Of a stretch of DNA of 64,000 nucleotides, positions 25,424-32,868 are shown piece by piece. Each line of letters opens with the position of its first letter. Position 1 is the first letter of the stretch. Location: positions 11,863-75,862 of the forward strand of contig NZ_LISX01000017.1 in the NCBI RefSeq assembly GCF_001905465.1. Reading direction: 5' to 3'. A program made the position numbers and the translations under genes. Below the pieces are notes generated by a model, which saw only the letters and a list, made by a program, of their open reading frames with translations, had not been told where the DNA came from and did no database searches. This DNA is from Kitasatospora sp. CB01950 (GTDB taxonomy: Bacteria; Actinomycetota; Actinomycetes; Streptomycetales; Streptomycetaceae).

Positions 25424-25846
25424 TCAGTAGATGGCGGCGGAGACGATCGCCGCGACCGCCAGGTTGGTCGCGGCCGTCACCCAGACCGCCGGGTGCGGCT
25501 CGGGGTCGACCAGCAGCTCGCCCAGCTTGCCGGGCGTGACCAGGTCGAGCACCCAGAACGAGACCGCCATCAGCAGCAGGCCGAACAGGCCGAACACGGC
25601 GGCCGCGGCCAGGCCCTTGCCGAACTCCTGGTAGGTGGAGATCACGGCGGTGAAGACGATCGCGCCGACCGACAGCAGCGCGGAGCTCAGCACCACGGCG
25701 GCGTTGCGGTTGCGTTCGATCCATATCTGGCGGCGCAGTTCACCGGGCGTCAGGACATCCACCAGGACGACGCCGAGCAGCAGCAGGACCAGGCCGACAC
25801 CGCCGTAGGCGGCCGCGTGACCCAACTGGTGAAGGATGTCGCTCAT
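25424..25846 (-). CDS. DUF350 membrane protein
   Basis: 140 residues with four hydrophobic helices arranged as two repeats: YGGVGLVLLLLGVVLVDVLTP and AAVFGLFGLLLMAVSFWVLDLVTP each end in a D-LTP/VTP motif, and each is followed by a second helix. The internal duplication is the mark of the DUF350 family of unknown function. It starts at ATG 25846 and lies directly downstream of the LURP-one gene on the same strand (90 nt). Confidence 0.88.
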   Translation of the reverse strand: MSDILHQLGHAAAYGGVGLVLLLLGVVLVDVLTPGELRRQIWIERNRNAAVVLSSALLSVGAIVFTAVISTYQEFGKGLAAAAVFGLFGLLLMAVSFWVLDLVTPGKLGELLVDPEPHPAVWVTAATNLAVAAIVSAAIY

Positions 25847-25936
25847 CGGGTTCCGCCCCCTCGTGTCCGCCTGCCGGCCCCGTGCCGAGGACCGGCACAA
25901 CATAGCGCACGGGGCGGGCGGCGACGGGGGAGCGGC

Positions 25937-26428
25937 TCAGTCGTTGTGCTCGACCAGGCGGTCCAGGCAGACCGCGACGGCGATCATCAGCGGGACGTCG
26001 ACGCCGTCCTCGATCGCCACGCCGTAGGTGTCCCGGATGCTGAACCACTTGCGGGAGACCTCGCCGAGCCGGTGCCCGTCGTGCTTGACGGTGTACTCCT
26101 TGTCGATCAGGTCGCCGTGGACCTCCCACTCGCCGCCGCTCTCCAGCTCCACGTGGTACTTGTCGTGGAACGGGGTGAACAGCTTCTTGCGGACGGTGGC
26201 GACCACGTCCCCGTCGGCGTTCTCGATCTTCATGGCGTCGCGGACGGTCAGCACCTTCTCCCGGATGGTGGCGACCGTGTTGCCGGCGGGGTCCTGCAGT
26301 TCGAAGGTGTCGCGGATGCGCAGCACCTTGCCGTCCACCAGGAAAGCCTTCTCGCCGTGCTCGTCCTCGACCCAGTAGTCGTCGCCGATCGCGAACAGGC
26401 GCTCCTTGACCACGAACTTCCGACCCAT
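25937..26428 (-). CDS. LURP-one-related (tubby-like) protein
   Basis: 163 residues. It starts MGRKFVVKERLFAIGDDYWVED and contains repeated strand units KVLRIRDTFELQDPAGNTVATIREKVLTVRDAM and KKLFTPFHDKYHVEL, ending in a hydrophobic helix region (PLMIAVAVCLDRL). This is the LURP-one-related family, a 12-stranded barrel like phospholipid scramblases and Tubby; a membrane-lipid role is inferred only from the fold. GAGGAG lies 8 nt upstream of ATG 26428. Probably co-transcribed with the DUF350 gene. Confidence 0.9.
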   Translation of the reverse strand: MGRKFVVKERLFAIGDDYWVEDEHGEKAFLVDGKVLRIRDTFELQDPAGNTVATIREKVLTVRDAMKIENADGDVVATVRKKLFTPFHDKYHVELESGGEWEVHGDLIDKEYTVKHDGHRLGEVSRKWFSIRDTYGVAIEDGVDVPLMIAVAVCLDRLVEHND

Positions 26429-26496
26429 GATCCGACTCCTCGTCTGCTTGCCGACCCGCCGTCGGGCGGCCCTCGACATGGTGCCAGCCGGCGTTG

Positions 26497-26639
26497 GGGC
26501 CTGTCCGGCCGATCTTGTCGGATCAGCGCGCGTCTCCCCCAGCCCTTGGGGGCTGGGGGTGGGGGCACCTCCCGGCCCGCCAGGGCTGGGGGCGGATGAT
26601 CCGGCGTCGCGCGCCCGGCAAGATCGGCCGGACAGGCCC
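26497..26639. mobile_element. MITE-like element with 21-bp perfect terminal inverted repeats
   Basis: Terminal repeats at 26497-26517 and 26619-26639 are exact reverse complements over 21 bp. The interior has a second perfect 10-bp hairpin (26536-26545 with 26550-26559) and a third copy of GGGCTGGGGG at 26583-26592. It has no coding capacity. The right end provides part of the TAG stop of the kinase gene. It could be a non-autonomous transposable element or a strong bidirectional terminator. No clear target-site duplication is visible. Confidence 0.6.
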
Positions 26640-27427
26640 TATGTGAGGTCCCACAACAGGCGGTAGTAGGTGAGGCGTTCGTCGTCCGGTCGGACGCCGT
26701 ACGCCTCCAGCAGGGGACGTTCCCAGCCCGGGCCGTAGTTCCACACCGTGCTCCAGCTCGCCACCGCAAGGTCCGCCCAGCGGTCGGCCACGCCGAGGGT
26801 TCCAAGGTCGACGTGGCCGGCGGGGCGGCCGTCGTCGTCGACCAGGGTGTTGGGGGCGCAGCTGTCGCCGTGGCAGACCACCTCGACGTCCACCGGCGGC
26901 GGGTCGGCGAGGATCGCCAGCGCCCGTTCCGCGGTGCCGTGGTGACGGTGGTCCCGGTGCCAGTCGGCGGGGTCGCGGCGCAGCGCGACGGCGCAGTCGA
27001 TCCGCTCGCGGGCGGACCAGGTGTACGGGCAGTCGGCCACCGGCAGGGCCTCGTGGAAGGCGCGCAGGCCCTCGCCGATCGCGCGGACGGCGAGGACCGG
27101 ACGCGCCTTCAGCTCCGGTTCGACGGCGGAGCGGCCGGGCAGGCCCGCCGTCAGCAGCCAGCGTCCGGTCCCGTCGCCGCCGACGCCCAGCACCTCGGGG
27201 ACGGTGGTGAACGCGCCGGCCCAGCGCATCCGTTCGGCCTCGGCGTCGAGGTCCGCGCCGCTGCCGGCCGGCGCCCACTTCACGAACCGCCGTCCGGGGC
27301 CGTCGCCGAGCCGGAAGGTGATCCCGTTCAGCCCGTTCAGCCAGACGGGCAACAGCCGTTCGCCACGGGCGAGTTCGGCGATCGGGGGCGGGATCTCGAT
27401 GATGTCGTCGGGGGCCGGAGTGCTCAT
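26639..27427 (-). CDS. APH(3')-like aminoglycoside phosphotransferase family kinase
   Basis: 262 residues. The catalytic loop is VEVVCHGDSCAPNTLV (HGD and the metal-binding Asn), followed by GHVDLGTLGVADRWADLAVA, both characteristic of APH(3')-type small-molecule kinases. The N-lobe has TFRLGDGPGRRFVKWAP with the ATP-contacting Lys. It may phosphorylate an aminoglycoside or an endogenous compound; similarity alone does not prove resistance. The stop codon TAG is formed at the edge of the inverted-repeat element, so the natural C-terminus may have been altered by its insertion. ATG 27427 starts the fold. Confidence 0.85.
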   Translation of the reverse strand: MSTPAPDDIIEIPPPIAELARGERLLPVWLNGLNGITFRLGDGPGRRFVKWAPAGSGADLDAEAERMRWAGAFTTVPEVLGVGGDGTGRWLLTAGLPGRSAVEPELKARPVLAVRAIGEGLRAFHEALPVADCPYTWSARERIDCAVALRRDPADWHRDHRHHGTAERALAILADPPPVDVEVVCHGDSCAPNTLVDDDGRPAGHVDLGTLGVADRWADLAVASWSTVWNYGPGWERPLLEAYGVRPDDERLTYYRLLWDLT

Positions 27428-27555
27428 CGGCCCAGTGTCACGCACCGGCCGCCGATCGTCCTGCGGTTTTCCCGGCGGGCCGCTCGATCAAGGATGCGGA
27501 ACGATCCTTCGTTTCCCCTCCCCGCGCCGGGTTCGGGGCGCTAGCTTCTGCTCGC

Positions 27556-28212
27556 ATGGAAATCGGCGAACTGATCGGAACCGGCCGCACCGCGGACGTC
27601 TGGGCACTGAAGGACGGGCGGGTGCTGCGCCGTTACCGGGACGGGCTGAGTGCCGACGGCGAGGCCGAGATGATGACGCACCTGGCCGAGCACGGCTACC
27701 CGGTGCCCGCCGTGTGGGCCGCCGAACGGCCCGAGGACCTGATCATGGAACGCCTCGGCGGGCCCACCATGCTGCAGTCGTTGGAGGCCGGGACGACCAG
27801 TGCGGCCGCGGCCGGGGAGCTGCTCGCCGAACTGCTGCGCCGGCTGCACCAGATCCCGCCGCGCGCCGCCGCCCGGCCCGGCGACCGGGTGCTCCACCTC
27901 GACCTGCACCCCGACAACGTGCTGCTCACCGCGCACGGCCCGGTGGTCATCGACTGGTCCACCGCCGCCGAGGGCGAACCCGGCCTGGACGACGCGACCA
28001 GTGCCGTCATCCTCGCCCAGGCCCTGCACGACCGGCCGGACGTGGCCCGCGCCATCCTGGTCCCGCTGCTCCGCGGGCTCCCGCCGATCGCCGAGCGGCA
28101 CCTCGCGGAGGCCCGCGCCCGGCGCGCCGCCAACCCGGCCATGACCGTCGCGGAGATCGCCGCGCTCGACGCCGCCGTCGCGCTCATCTCGGCTTGCACA
28201 AAGGGGAGTTGA
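27556..28212 (+). CDS. Phosphotransferase (APH/choline-kinase family)
   Basis: 218 residues. It starts MEIGELIGTGRTADVWALKDGRVLRRY (a protein-kinase-like glycine-rich loop and Lys). The catalytic loop is RVLHLDLHPDNVLL and the metal site is PVVIDWSTAAEG. It is shorter than typical aminoglycoside phosphotransferases. The substrate is unknown. A TAGCTT box ends 8 nt before ATG 27556, so a leaderless mRNA is likely; no Shine-Dalgarno is seen. It is divergent from the APH(3')-like gene, with 128 nt between starts. Confidence 0.85.
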   Translation: MEIGELIGTGRTADVWALKDGRVLRRYRDGLSADGEAEMMTHLAEHGYPVPAVWAAERPEDLIMERLGGPTMLQSLEAGTTSAAAAGELLAELLRRLHQIPPRAAARPGDRVLHLDLHPDNVLLTAHGPVVIDWSTAAEGEPGLDDATSAVILAQALHDRPDVARAILVPLLRGLPPIAERHLAEARARRAANPAMTVAEIAALDAAVALISACTKGS

Positions 28213-28251
28213 GCCTTTTCCCGATGCCTTCCCGGTCGCCCGGGCCGGGTG

Positions 28252-28288
28252 TATAAGTTGTGTGGGCCGTGCACTGCAGGCACACAAC
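28252..28288 (+). promoter_or_regulatory. Lectin leader element, copy 1
   Basis: TATAAG box (28252-28257) followed by the inverted repeat GTTGTGTG/CACACAAC (28257-28264 with 28281-28288). It lies just upstream of the first lectin gene. The same arrangement recurs at 30932, 31884 and 32811. Confidence 0.75.
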
Positions 28289-28302
28289 GGGGGATCCGCC
28301 GC

Positions 28303-29130
28303 ATGCCGAAGAACGTGTTCAGACGCGCCACCGCCGCCCTGCTCGGCGCCGCCGCCATCGCCCTGACGGCCCCTGCCGGCACCGCCGGCGCCGCCGGGGA
28401 GACCCGGAACCTGCCGAGCGGCGCCACGCTCATGCCGGGCGACTACCTGCCGACCGTCGGCGCCGTCCTGGAGATGCAGAACGACGGCAACCTGGTGCTC
28501 TACCTGGAGGCTTCCGTCGGCGGCCACGGCCCGGCGGTCTGGAGCAGCGGCACCTGGGGGCACCCCGGCGCCCACGCGTACATGCAGCCCGACGGCAACT
28601 TCGTCGTCTACAGCGACAGCGGCACCGCCCTGTGGTCCACCGGCAGTTGGGGCAACCCGGGCGCGTACCTGACGCTGACCGAGGGCCGGCTGGTGATGTC
28701 CCAGGTGCAGGGCACGCCCTGGGAGAGCCACACCGGGCTCGCCATGGCCGGCGAGGACTTCCCGCACGGCGACCGGTGGGCCGCCATCACCCCGGCCCGG
28801 GCCGTCGACCCCGGCCACTGGATCCAGTCGAACACCGTCCGGCTGGTCAACCAGCCCGACGGCAACCTGGTGCTCTACCGCCGGCAGGACGGCGTCCCCA
28901 TCTGGTCCAGCGGAACGTGGGGCCGCCCGCCGGCGAGCCTGCTCCTCGCCGAGTCGCCGCTGCGGTCCGCGCTCGGCCTCCACCGCACCGACAACGGCGG
29001 CAGGACGTGGGCCGTCCCGGTCGCGGGCGCGGCCGGCGCCTACGGGATCGTCCAGAACGACGGCAACTTCGTCCTCTACGCCGACAGCGGCACCGTCCTG
29101 TGGGCCACCGGCACCTGGGGCAGAGCCTGA
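28303..29130 (+). CDS. Secreted bulb-type lectin-like protein, array member 1
   Basis: 275 residues. The signal peptide MPKNVFRRATAALLGAAAIA ends near TAGAAG. The mature protein contains four QxDxNxVxY-type motifs of bulb-type (D-mannose-binding) lectins: MQNDGNLVLY, MQPDGNFVVY, NQPDGNLVLY and QNDGNFVLY. Two beta-prism lectin domains are therefore likely. Trp-Ser-Ser/Thr-Gly-Thr-Trp-Gly repeats follow each site. Such domains bind mannose-rich glycans and occur in bacteriocins, adhesins and plant lectins. It is the first gene of a three-gene run (members 1-3) behind leader copy 1. A 91-nt block (28482-28572) is identical to member 2 (29361-29451). Ligand unknown. Confidence 0.88.
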   Translation: MPKNVFRRATAALLGAAAIALTAPAGTAGAAGETRNLPSGATLMPGDYLPTVGAVLEMQNDGNLVLYLEASVGGHGPAVWSSGTWGHPGAHAYMQPDGNFVVYSDSGTALWSTGSWGNPGAYLTLTEGRLVMSQVQGTPWESHTGLAMAGEDFPHGDRWAAITPARAVDPGHWIQSNTVRLVNQPDGNLVLYRRQDGVPIWSSGTWGRPPASLLLAESPLRSALGLHRTDNGGRTWAVPVAGAAGAYGIVQNDGNFVLYADSGTVLWATGTWGRA

Positions 29131-29169
29131 CGTCCGGTCAGGCACCACACATAGGGGGAATCCAGCCTC

Positions 29170-30018
29170 ATGCGAAAGAACGTGTTCAGACGCGCCACCG
29201 CCGCCCTGCTCGGCGCCGCCGCCATCGCCCTGACGGTCCCCACCGGCACCGCCTCCGCCGTACCGCCGCCCCATCTGCCGAGCGGCGGCAAGCTCATGCC
29301 GGGGCAGTACCTGACGGGCGGCTACGAGCCGGCCATCGGCGCCGTCCTGGAGATGCAGGCCGACGGCAACCTGGTGCTCTACCTGGAGGCTTCCGTCGGC
29401 GGCCACGGCCCGGCGGTCTGGAGCAGCGGCACCTGGGGGCACCCCGGCGCCTACGCGTACATGCAGGAGGACGGCAACCTGGTCGTCTACAAGCAGGGCA
29501 GCACCAAACCGTCCGACGCCCTGTGGAGCAGCGGGACCTGGGGCAGCCCGGGCGCGTGGATGATGCTGTCCGGCGGCCGGCTGTGGCTCTCCGGCAGCAA
29601 CCGGTCCTGGAGCACCGACACCGGGCCGGCCCCGTACGTCACCGGCATCCCGGGCGCCGACCCGTACGCGGTCATCGGTCCGGCCTGGGGCCTCGACCCC
29701 GGCAGCTGGATCCAGTCGAACACCGTCCGGCTGGTCAACCAGCCCGACGGCAACCTGGTGCTCTACCGCCGGTCGGACGGCACCGCACTCTGGTCCAGCG
29801 GGACGTGGGGCCGGCCGAAGTCGAGCCTGTCCCTCTCGCAGTCGCCGCAGTGGCCCGCGCTCGGCCTCCACCGGATCGACAACGGCAGCCGGACCTGGTC
29901 CACGCCGATCAAGGGTCGCTCCGACATCTACGGGATCGTCCAGAACGACGGCAACTTCGTCGTTTACGACAAGAACGGCACCGCCCTGTGGGCCACCGGC
30001 ACCTGGGGCAAGGCCTGA
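29170..30018 (+). CDS. Secreted bulb-type lectin-like protein, array member 2
   Basis: 282 residues. The signal peptide (MRKNVFRRATAALLGAAAIA) is almost the same as in the other members. Lectin sugar-site motifs are MQADGNLVLY, MQEDGNLVVY, NQPDGNLVLY and QNDGNFVVY. It has only a 39-nt gap to member 1 with GGGGGAA as ribosome site and no -10/hairpin leader, so it is probably transcribed from leader copy 1. The middle segment between the two domains (SNRSWSTDTGPAPYVTG) differs from its paralogues. No enzymatic domain is present. Confidence 0.88.
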   Translation: MRKNVFRRATAALLGAAAIALTVPTGTASAVPPPHLPSGGKLMPGQYLTGGYEPAIGAVLEMQADGNLVLYLEASVGGHGPAVWSSGTWGHPGAYAYMQEDGNLVVYKQGSTKPSDALWSSGTWGSPGAWMMLSGGRLWLSGSNRSWSTDTGPAPYVTGIPGADPYAVIGPAWGLDPGSWIQSNTVRLVNQPDGNLVLYRRSDGTALWSSGTWGRPKSSLSLSQSPQWPALGLHRIDNGSRTWSTPIKGRSDIYGIVQNDGNFVVYDKNGTALWATGTWGKA

Positions 30019-30050
30019 CGCCCGGCCGGGCACGGCAGAGGGGGAGTTCC

Positions 30051-30902
30051 ATGCGAAAGAACCTGTTGAGACGCGCCACCGCCGCCCTGCTCGGTGCCGC
30101 CGCCATCGCCCTGATGGCGCCCGCCGGCACCGCCTCGGCCTCGGGGTACGCCGTCCTGGGGAGCGGCAGCACGCTCCTGCCGGGGGAGCGCCTGGTCGCC
30201 TACCGCTCCGCCCTGACGATGCAGGAGGACGGCAACCTGGTCCTCCACCTGTGCGCCGACGCCGGCGGTGCCTGCGGCCCGGTGATCTGGAACAGCGGCA
30301 CCTGGGGACACCCTGGCGCCTACGCGTACATGCAGGAGGACGGCAACCTGGTCGTCTACCGAAAGGGCGGCAGCCGGCCGTCCGACGCCCTGTGGAGCTC
30401 CCGGACGTGGGGCCACCCGGGGGCGTACCTCTTCCTGCACGCCGACGCCACCATGCTCATCGAGGCGCCGTCCGGCACCCCGCCCACCGGTTGGACGAGC
30501 GACACGGGGAAGGCCGACGCCGGCGCGGACGTCCCGCAGGGCGAGCGGGGGGCCGTCATCACCTCCGCCCGCAGCCTCGACCCCGGCCACTGGCTGGACT
30601 CGGGCACCACCTGGCTGGTCAACCAGCCCGACGGCAACCTGGTGCTCTACCGCAAGCGCGACGGCGCCGCGATCTGGTCCAGCGGCACCTGGGGACGCCC
30701 GAGGTCGAGCCTGTCCCTCTCGCAGTCGCCGCTGTGGCCCGCGCTCGGCCTCCACCGGATCGACAACGGCAGCCGGACCTGGTCCACCCCGCTCAAGGGC
30801 CGGGCCGGCATCCACGGGGTCGCGCAGAGCGACGGCAACTTCGTGATCTACACCGACGACGGCACCGCCCTGTGGAACACCGGCACCTGGGGCAGGACCT
30901 GA
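30051..30902 (+). CDS. Secreted bulb-type lectin-like protein, array member 3
   Basis: 283 residues from ATG 30051 (AGAGGGGGAG upstream, 32-nt gap to member 2). The signal peptide is MRKNLLRRATAALLGAAAIA. Site motifs are MQEDGNLVLH, MQEDGNLVVY, NQPDGNLVLY and AQSDGNFVIY; the first has His instead of the final Tyr, which may weaken that site. It carries two Cys (LCADAGGAC) in the first domain, absent from members 1 and 2, possibly a disulphide. The C-terminal domain is very similar to member 2 at DNA level. Confidence 0.88.
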   Translation: MRKNLLRRATAALLGAAAIALMAPAGTASASGYAVLGSGSTLLPGERLVAYRSALTMQEDGNLVLHLCADAGGACGPVIWNSGTWGHPGAYAYMQEDGNLVVYRKGGSRPSDALWSSRTWGHPGAYLFLHADATMLIEAPSGTPPTGWTSDTGKADAGADVPQGERGAVITSARSLDPGHWLDSGTTWLVNQPDGNLVLYRKRDGAAIWSSGTWGRPRSSLSLSQSPLWPALGLHRIDNGSRTWSTPLKGRAGIHGVAQSDGNFVIYTDDGTALWNTGTWGRT

Positions 30903-30931
30903 CGCCCATTCAAACCATTCGCGGAGCGGTG

Positions 30932-30967
30932 TATAAGTTGTGCGCCCACACCCCGTGGGCGCACGAC
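30932..30967 (+). promoter_or_regulatory. Lectin leader element, copy 2
   Basis: TATAAG box (30932-30937) directly followed by a 13-bp inverted repeat (30937-30949 with 30955-30967, one G-T pair). Here the arms read GTGCGCCCAC/GTGGGCGCAC, a change compensated on both sides compared with copies 3 and 4. It precedes lectin member 4 by 20 nt. Confidence 0.78.
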
Positions 30968-30986
30968 AGAGGGGGAATCCAGATCC

Positions 30987-31832
30987 ATGCGGAAAAACGT
31001 GTTCAGACGGGCCACCGCGGCCCTGCTCGGCGCCGCCGCCATCGCCCTGATGGCGCCCGCCGCCAACGCCTCGACCGAACCGGACGCCGTCGCTCAGCTG
31101 AACAGCGGCGAGCGGCTCACCGCGGGGCAGACCATGAAGAGCGGTGACTCCGTCCTGGTGATGCAGGGCGACGGCAACCTGGTGATGTACCTGGAGAGTT
31201 CCACCGGCGTCCGGGTGAAGACGGCGCTGTGGAGCACCGGTACCTACGGCAACCCGGGCGCGTACGCGTACATGCAGCCGGACGGCAACCTGGTCGTCTA
31301 CAAGCAGGGCGGCACCGCCCAGTCCGACGCGCTCTGGAGCACCGGGACGTGGAACTCCCCGGGCGGCTACCTGGTGCTGTACCGGGGCGCCATGACGCTG
31401 TGGCCGGGTCCGAGCGGCGGCAAGGGCTGGGAGAGCCGCACCGGGCTCGCGCCCGCCGTGGGCTGCTGCGGCACCAACCCGGAGTCGTACCTCACCAGCG
31501 CCCGGAACGTCGAGGGCGGCCAGTGGATCCAGTCGAACACGGTCTGGCTGGTCAACCAGGCCGACGGCAACCTGGTCCTCTACCGCAAGCGCGACGGTGC
31601 CGCGCTCTGGTCCAGCGGCACCTGGAACCGCGGGTCCTCGATGCTGGTCCTCAGCGAGTCGCAGTGGAACCCCGCGCTGTTCCTGCGGGACAACGCCCAG
31701 CGGGTGACCTGGTCCATCTCGGTCAAGGGCAGCAGCGACCTGCGCGGGGTCGTCCAGGACGACGGCAACTTCGTGATCTACAACTCCGCCGGTGCCGCCC
31801 TGTGGTCCACCGGCACCTGGGGCAAGGCCTGA
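30987..31832 (+). CDS. Secreted bulb-type lectin-like protein, array member 4
   Basis: 281 residues. Signal peptide as in its paralogues, then lectin motifs MQGDGNLVMY, MQPDGNLVVY, NQADGNLVLY and QDDGNFVIY. It has its own leader (copy 2), so it can be expressed separately from members 1-3. Members 4 and 5 form a sub-group: both read SGDSVLVMQ/SGGSVLAMQ, WSTGTYGNPGAYA and ARNVEGGQWIQSN. A CCG pair occurs in the linker (AVGCCGTNPESY). Confidence 0.88.
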   Translation: MRKNVFRRATAALLGAAAIALMAPAANASTEPDAVAQLNSGERLTAGQTMKSGDSVLVMQGDGNLVMYLESSTGVRVKTALWSTGTYGNPGAYAYMQPDGNLVVYKQGGTAQSDALWSTGTWNSPGGYLVLYRGAMTLWPGPSGGKGWESRTGLAPAVGCCGTNPESYLTSARNVEGGQWIQSNTVWLVNQADGNLVLYRKRDGAALWSSGTWNRGSSMLVLSESQWNPALFLRDNAQRVTWSISVKGSSDLRGVVQDDGNFVIYNSAGAALWSTGTWGKA

Positions 31833-31883
31833 GCCCCGAAGGCAACAACTGACCCTCGCGCCACAGCCGTCGGGGCAGCGGTG

Positions 31884-31919
31884 TACAAGTAGTGGGCCCA
31901 CACACTGTGGGTCCACGAA
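31884..31919 (+). promoter_or_regulatory. Lectin leader element, copy 3
   Basis: TACAAG box (31884-31889), then GTGGGCCCAC (31892-31901) and GTGGGTCCAC (31907-31916) forming a hairpin with one wobble. It precedes lectin member 5. Confidence 0.78.
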
Positions 31920-31938
31920 TGAGGGGGAGTTCCACCCG

Positions 31939-32775
31939 ATGCGGAAGAACGTTTTCAGACGCGCCACCGCTGCCCTGATCGGCGCCGCCGCCATCGCCGT
32001 GATGGCGCCCGCGACCAGCGCTTCGGCTGCGACCGACGTCGCCGACCTGCGCAGCGGCGACAAGCTGCTGTCGGGTCAGAGCCTGAAGAGCGGCGGCTCG
32101 GTGCTGGCGATGCAGCCCGACGGCAACCTGGTGATGTACCTGGAGGGCCCCACCGGTGCCCGGGTGTCCACGGCGATGTGGAGCACCGGCACCTACGGCA
32201 ACCCGGGCGCGTACGCGTTCATGCAGCCGGACGGCAACCTGGTCGTCTACAAGCAGGGCAGCACCGCCGACGCGGACGCCCTGTGGAGCACCAGGACGTG
32301 GAGCACCCCGGGCGGTCACCTGACGCTCAACTGGGGCGGCATGACGGTGTGGCCGGCCCGCGGCGGCAACGCGGCCTGGGAGAGCCGCACCGGCGTCGCC
32401 CGCGCCGTCGACCTCGGGGGCGACCACCCGGAGTCCTTCATCAACAGCGCCCGGAACGTCGAGGGCGGCCAGTGGATCCAGTCGAACTCGGTGTGGCTGG
32501 TCAACCAGCCCGACGGCAACCTGGTGCTTTACCGCAAGCGGGACGGCGCCGCGCTCTGGTCCAGCGGCACCTGGAACCGCGGGTCCTCGAGCCTGATCCT
32601 CAGCACCTCGCAGGGCGACCCCGCGCTGCGGCTGAAGAACGGCAGCACGAACACCTGGTCCACCCCGGCCAAGGGCGCGTCCGACCTCTACGGGGTCGTC
32701 CAGGACGACGCCAACTTCGTGCTCTACAGCAACGGCTCGGCCGTGTGGGCCACCGGCACCTGGAACCAGGGCTGA
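31939..32775 (+). CDS. Secreted bulb-type lectin-like protein, array member 5
   Basis: 278 residues from ATG 31939 (GAGGGGGAG upstream). Signal peptide MRKNVFRRATAALIGAAAIA. Lectin motifs are MQPDGNLVMY, MQPDGNLVVY, NQPDGNLVLY and a last site QDDANFVLY, where the invariant Gly is replaced by Ala. Closest to member 4. It has its own leader (copy 3). It is convergent with the ABC permease gene, whose stop lies about 90 nt beyond. Confidence 0.88.
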   Translation: MRKNVFRRATAALIGAAAIAVMAPATSASAATDVADLRSGDKLLSGQSLKSGGSVLAMQPDGNLVMYLEGPTGARVSTAMWSTGTYGNPGAYAFMQPDGNLVVYKQGSTADADALWSTRTWSTPGGHLTLNWGGMTVWPARGGNAAWESRTGVARAVDLGGDHPESFINSARNVEGGQWIQSNSVWLVNQPDGNLVLYRKRDGAALWSSGTWNRGSSSLILSTSQGDPALRLKNGSTNTWSTPAKGASDLYGVVQDDANFVLYSNGSAVWATGTWNQG

Positions 32776-32810
32776 CCCTCCCCGCCCCGGGGTGACCGGA
32801 GCGCGGTGTG

Positions 32811-32847
32811 TACAAGTCGTGGGTCCACCGACCGGTGGGCCCACGAC
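32811..32847 (+). promoter_or_regulatory. Orphan lectin leader element, copy 4
   Basis: TACAAG (32811-32816), hairpin arms 32816-32828 and 32835-32847, then AGAGGGG as a ribosome-site remnant. No lectin gene follows: the next coding sequence is the 3' end of the opposite-strand permease gene. It appears to be the promoter of a lost sixth lectin, or a short leader RNA. Confidence 0.72.
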
Positions 32848-32868
32848 AGAGGGGCTGACCTGCGCCGG

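Noticed and set aside
26639..28212. Aminoglycoside resistance island (two APH-like kinases)
   Set aside because: The two kinases belong to broad families with many non-resistance members, and no other resistance or mobile genes accompany them apart from the small inverted-repeat element.
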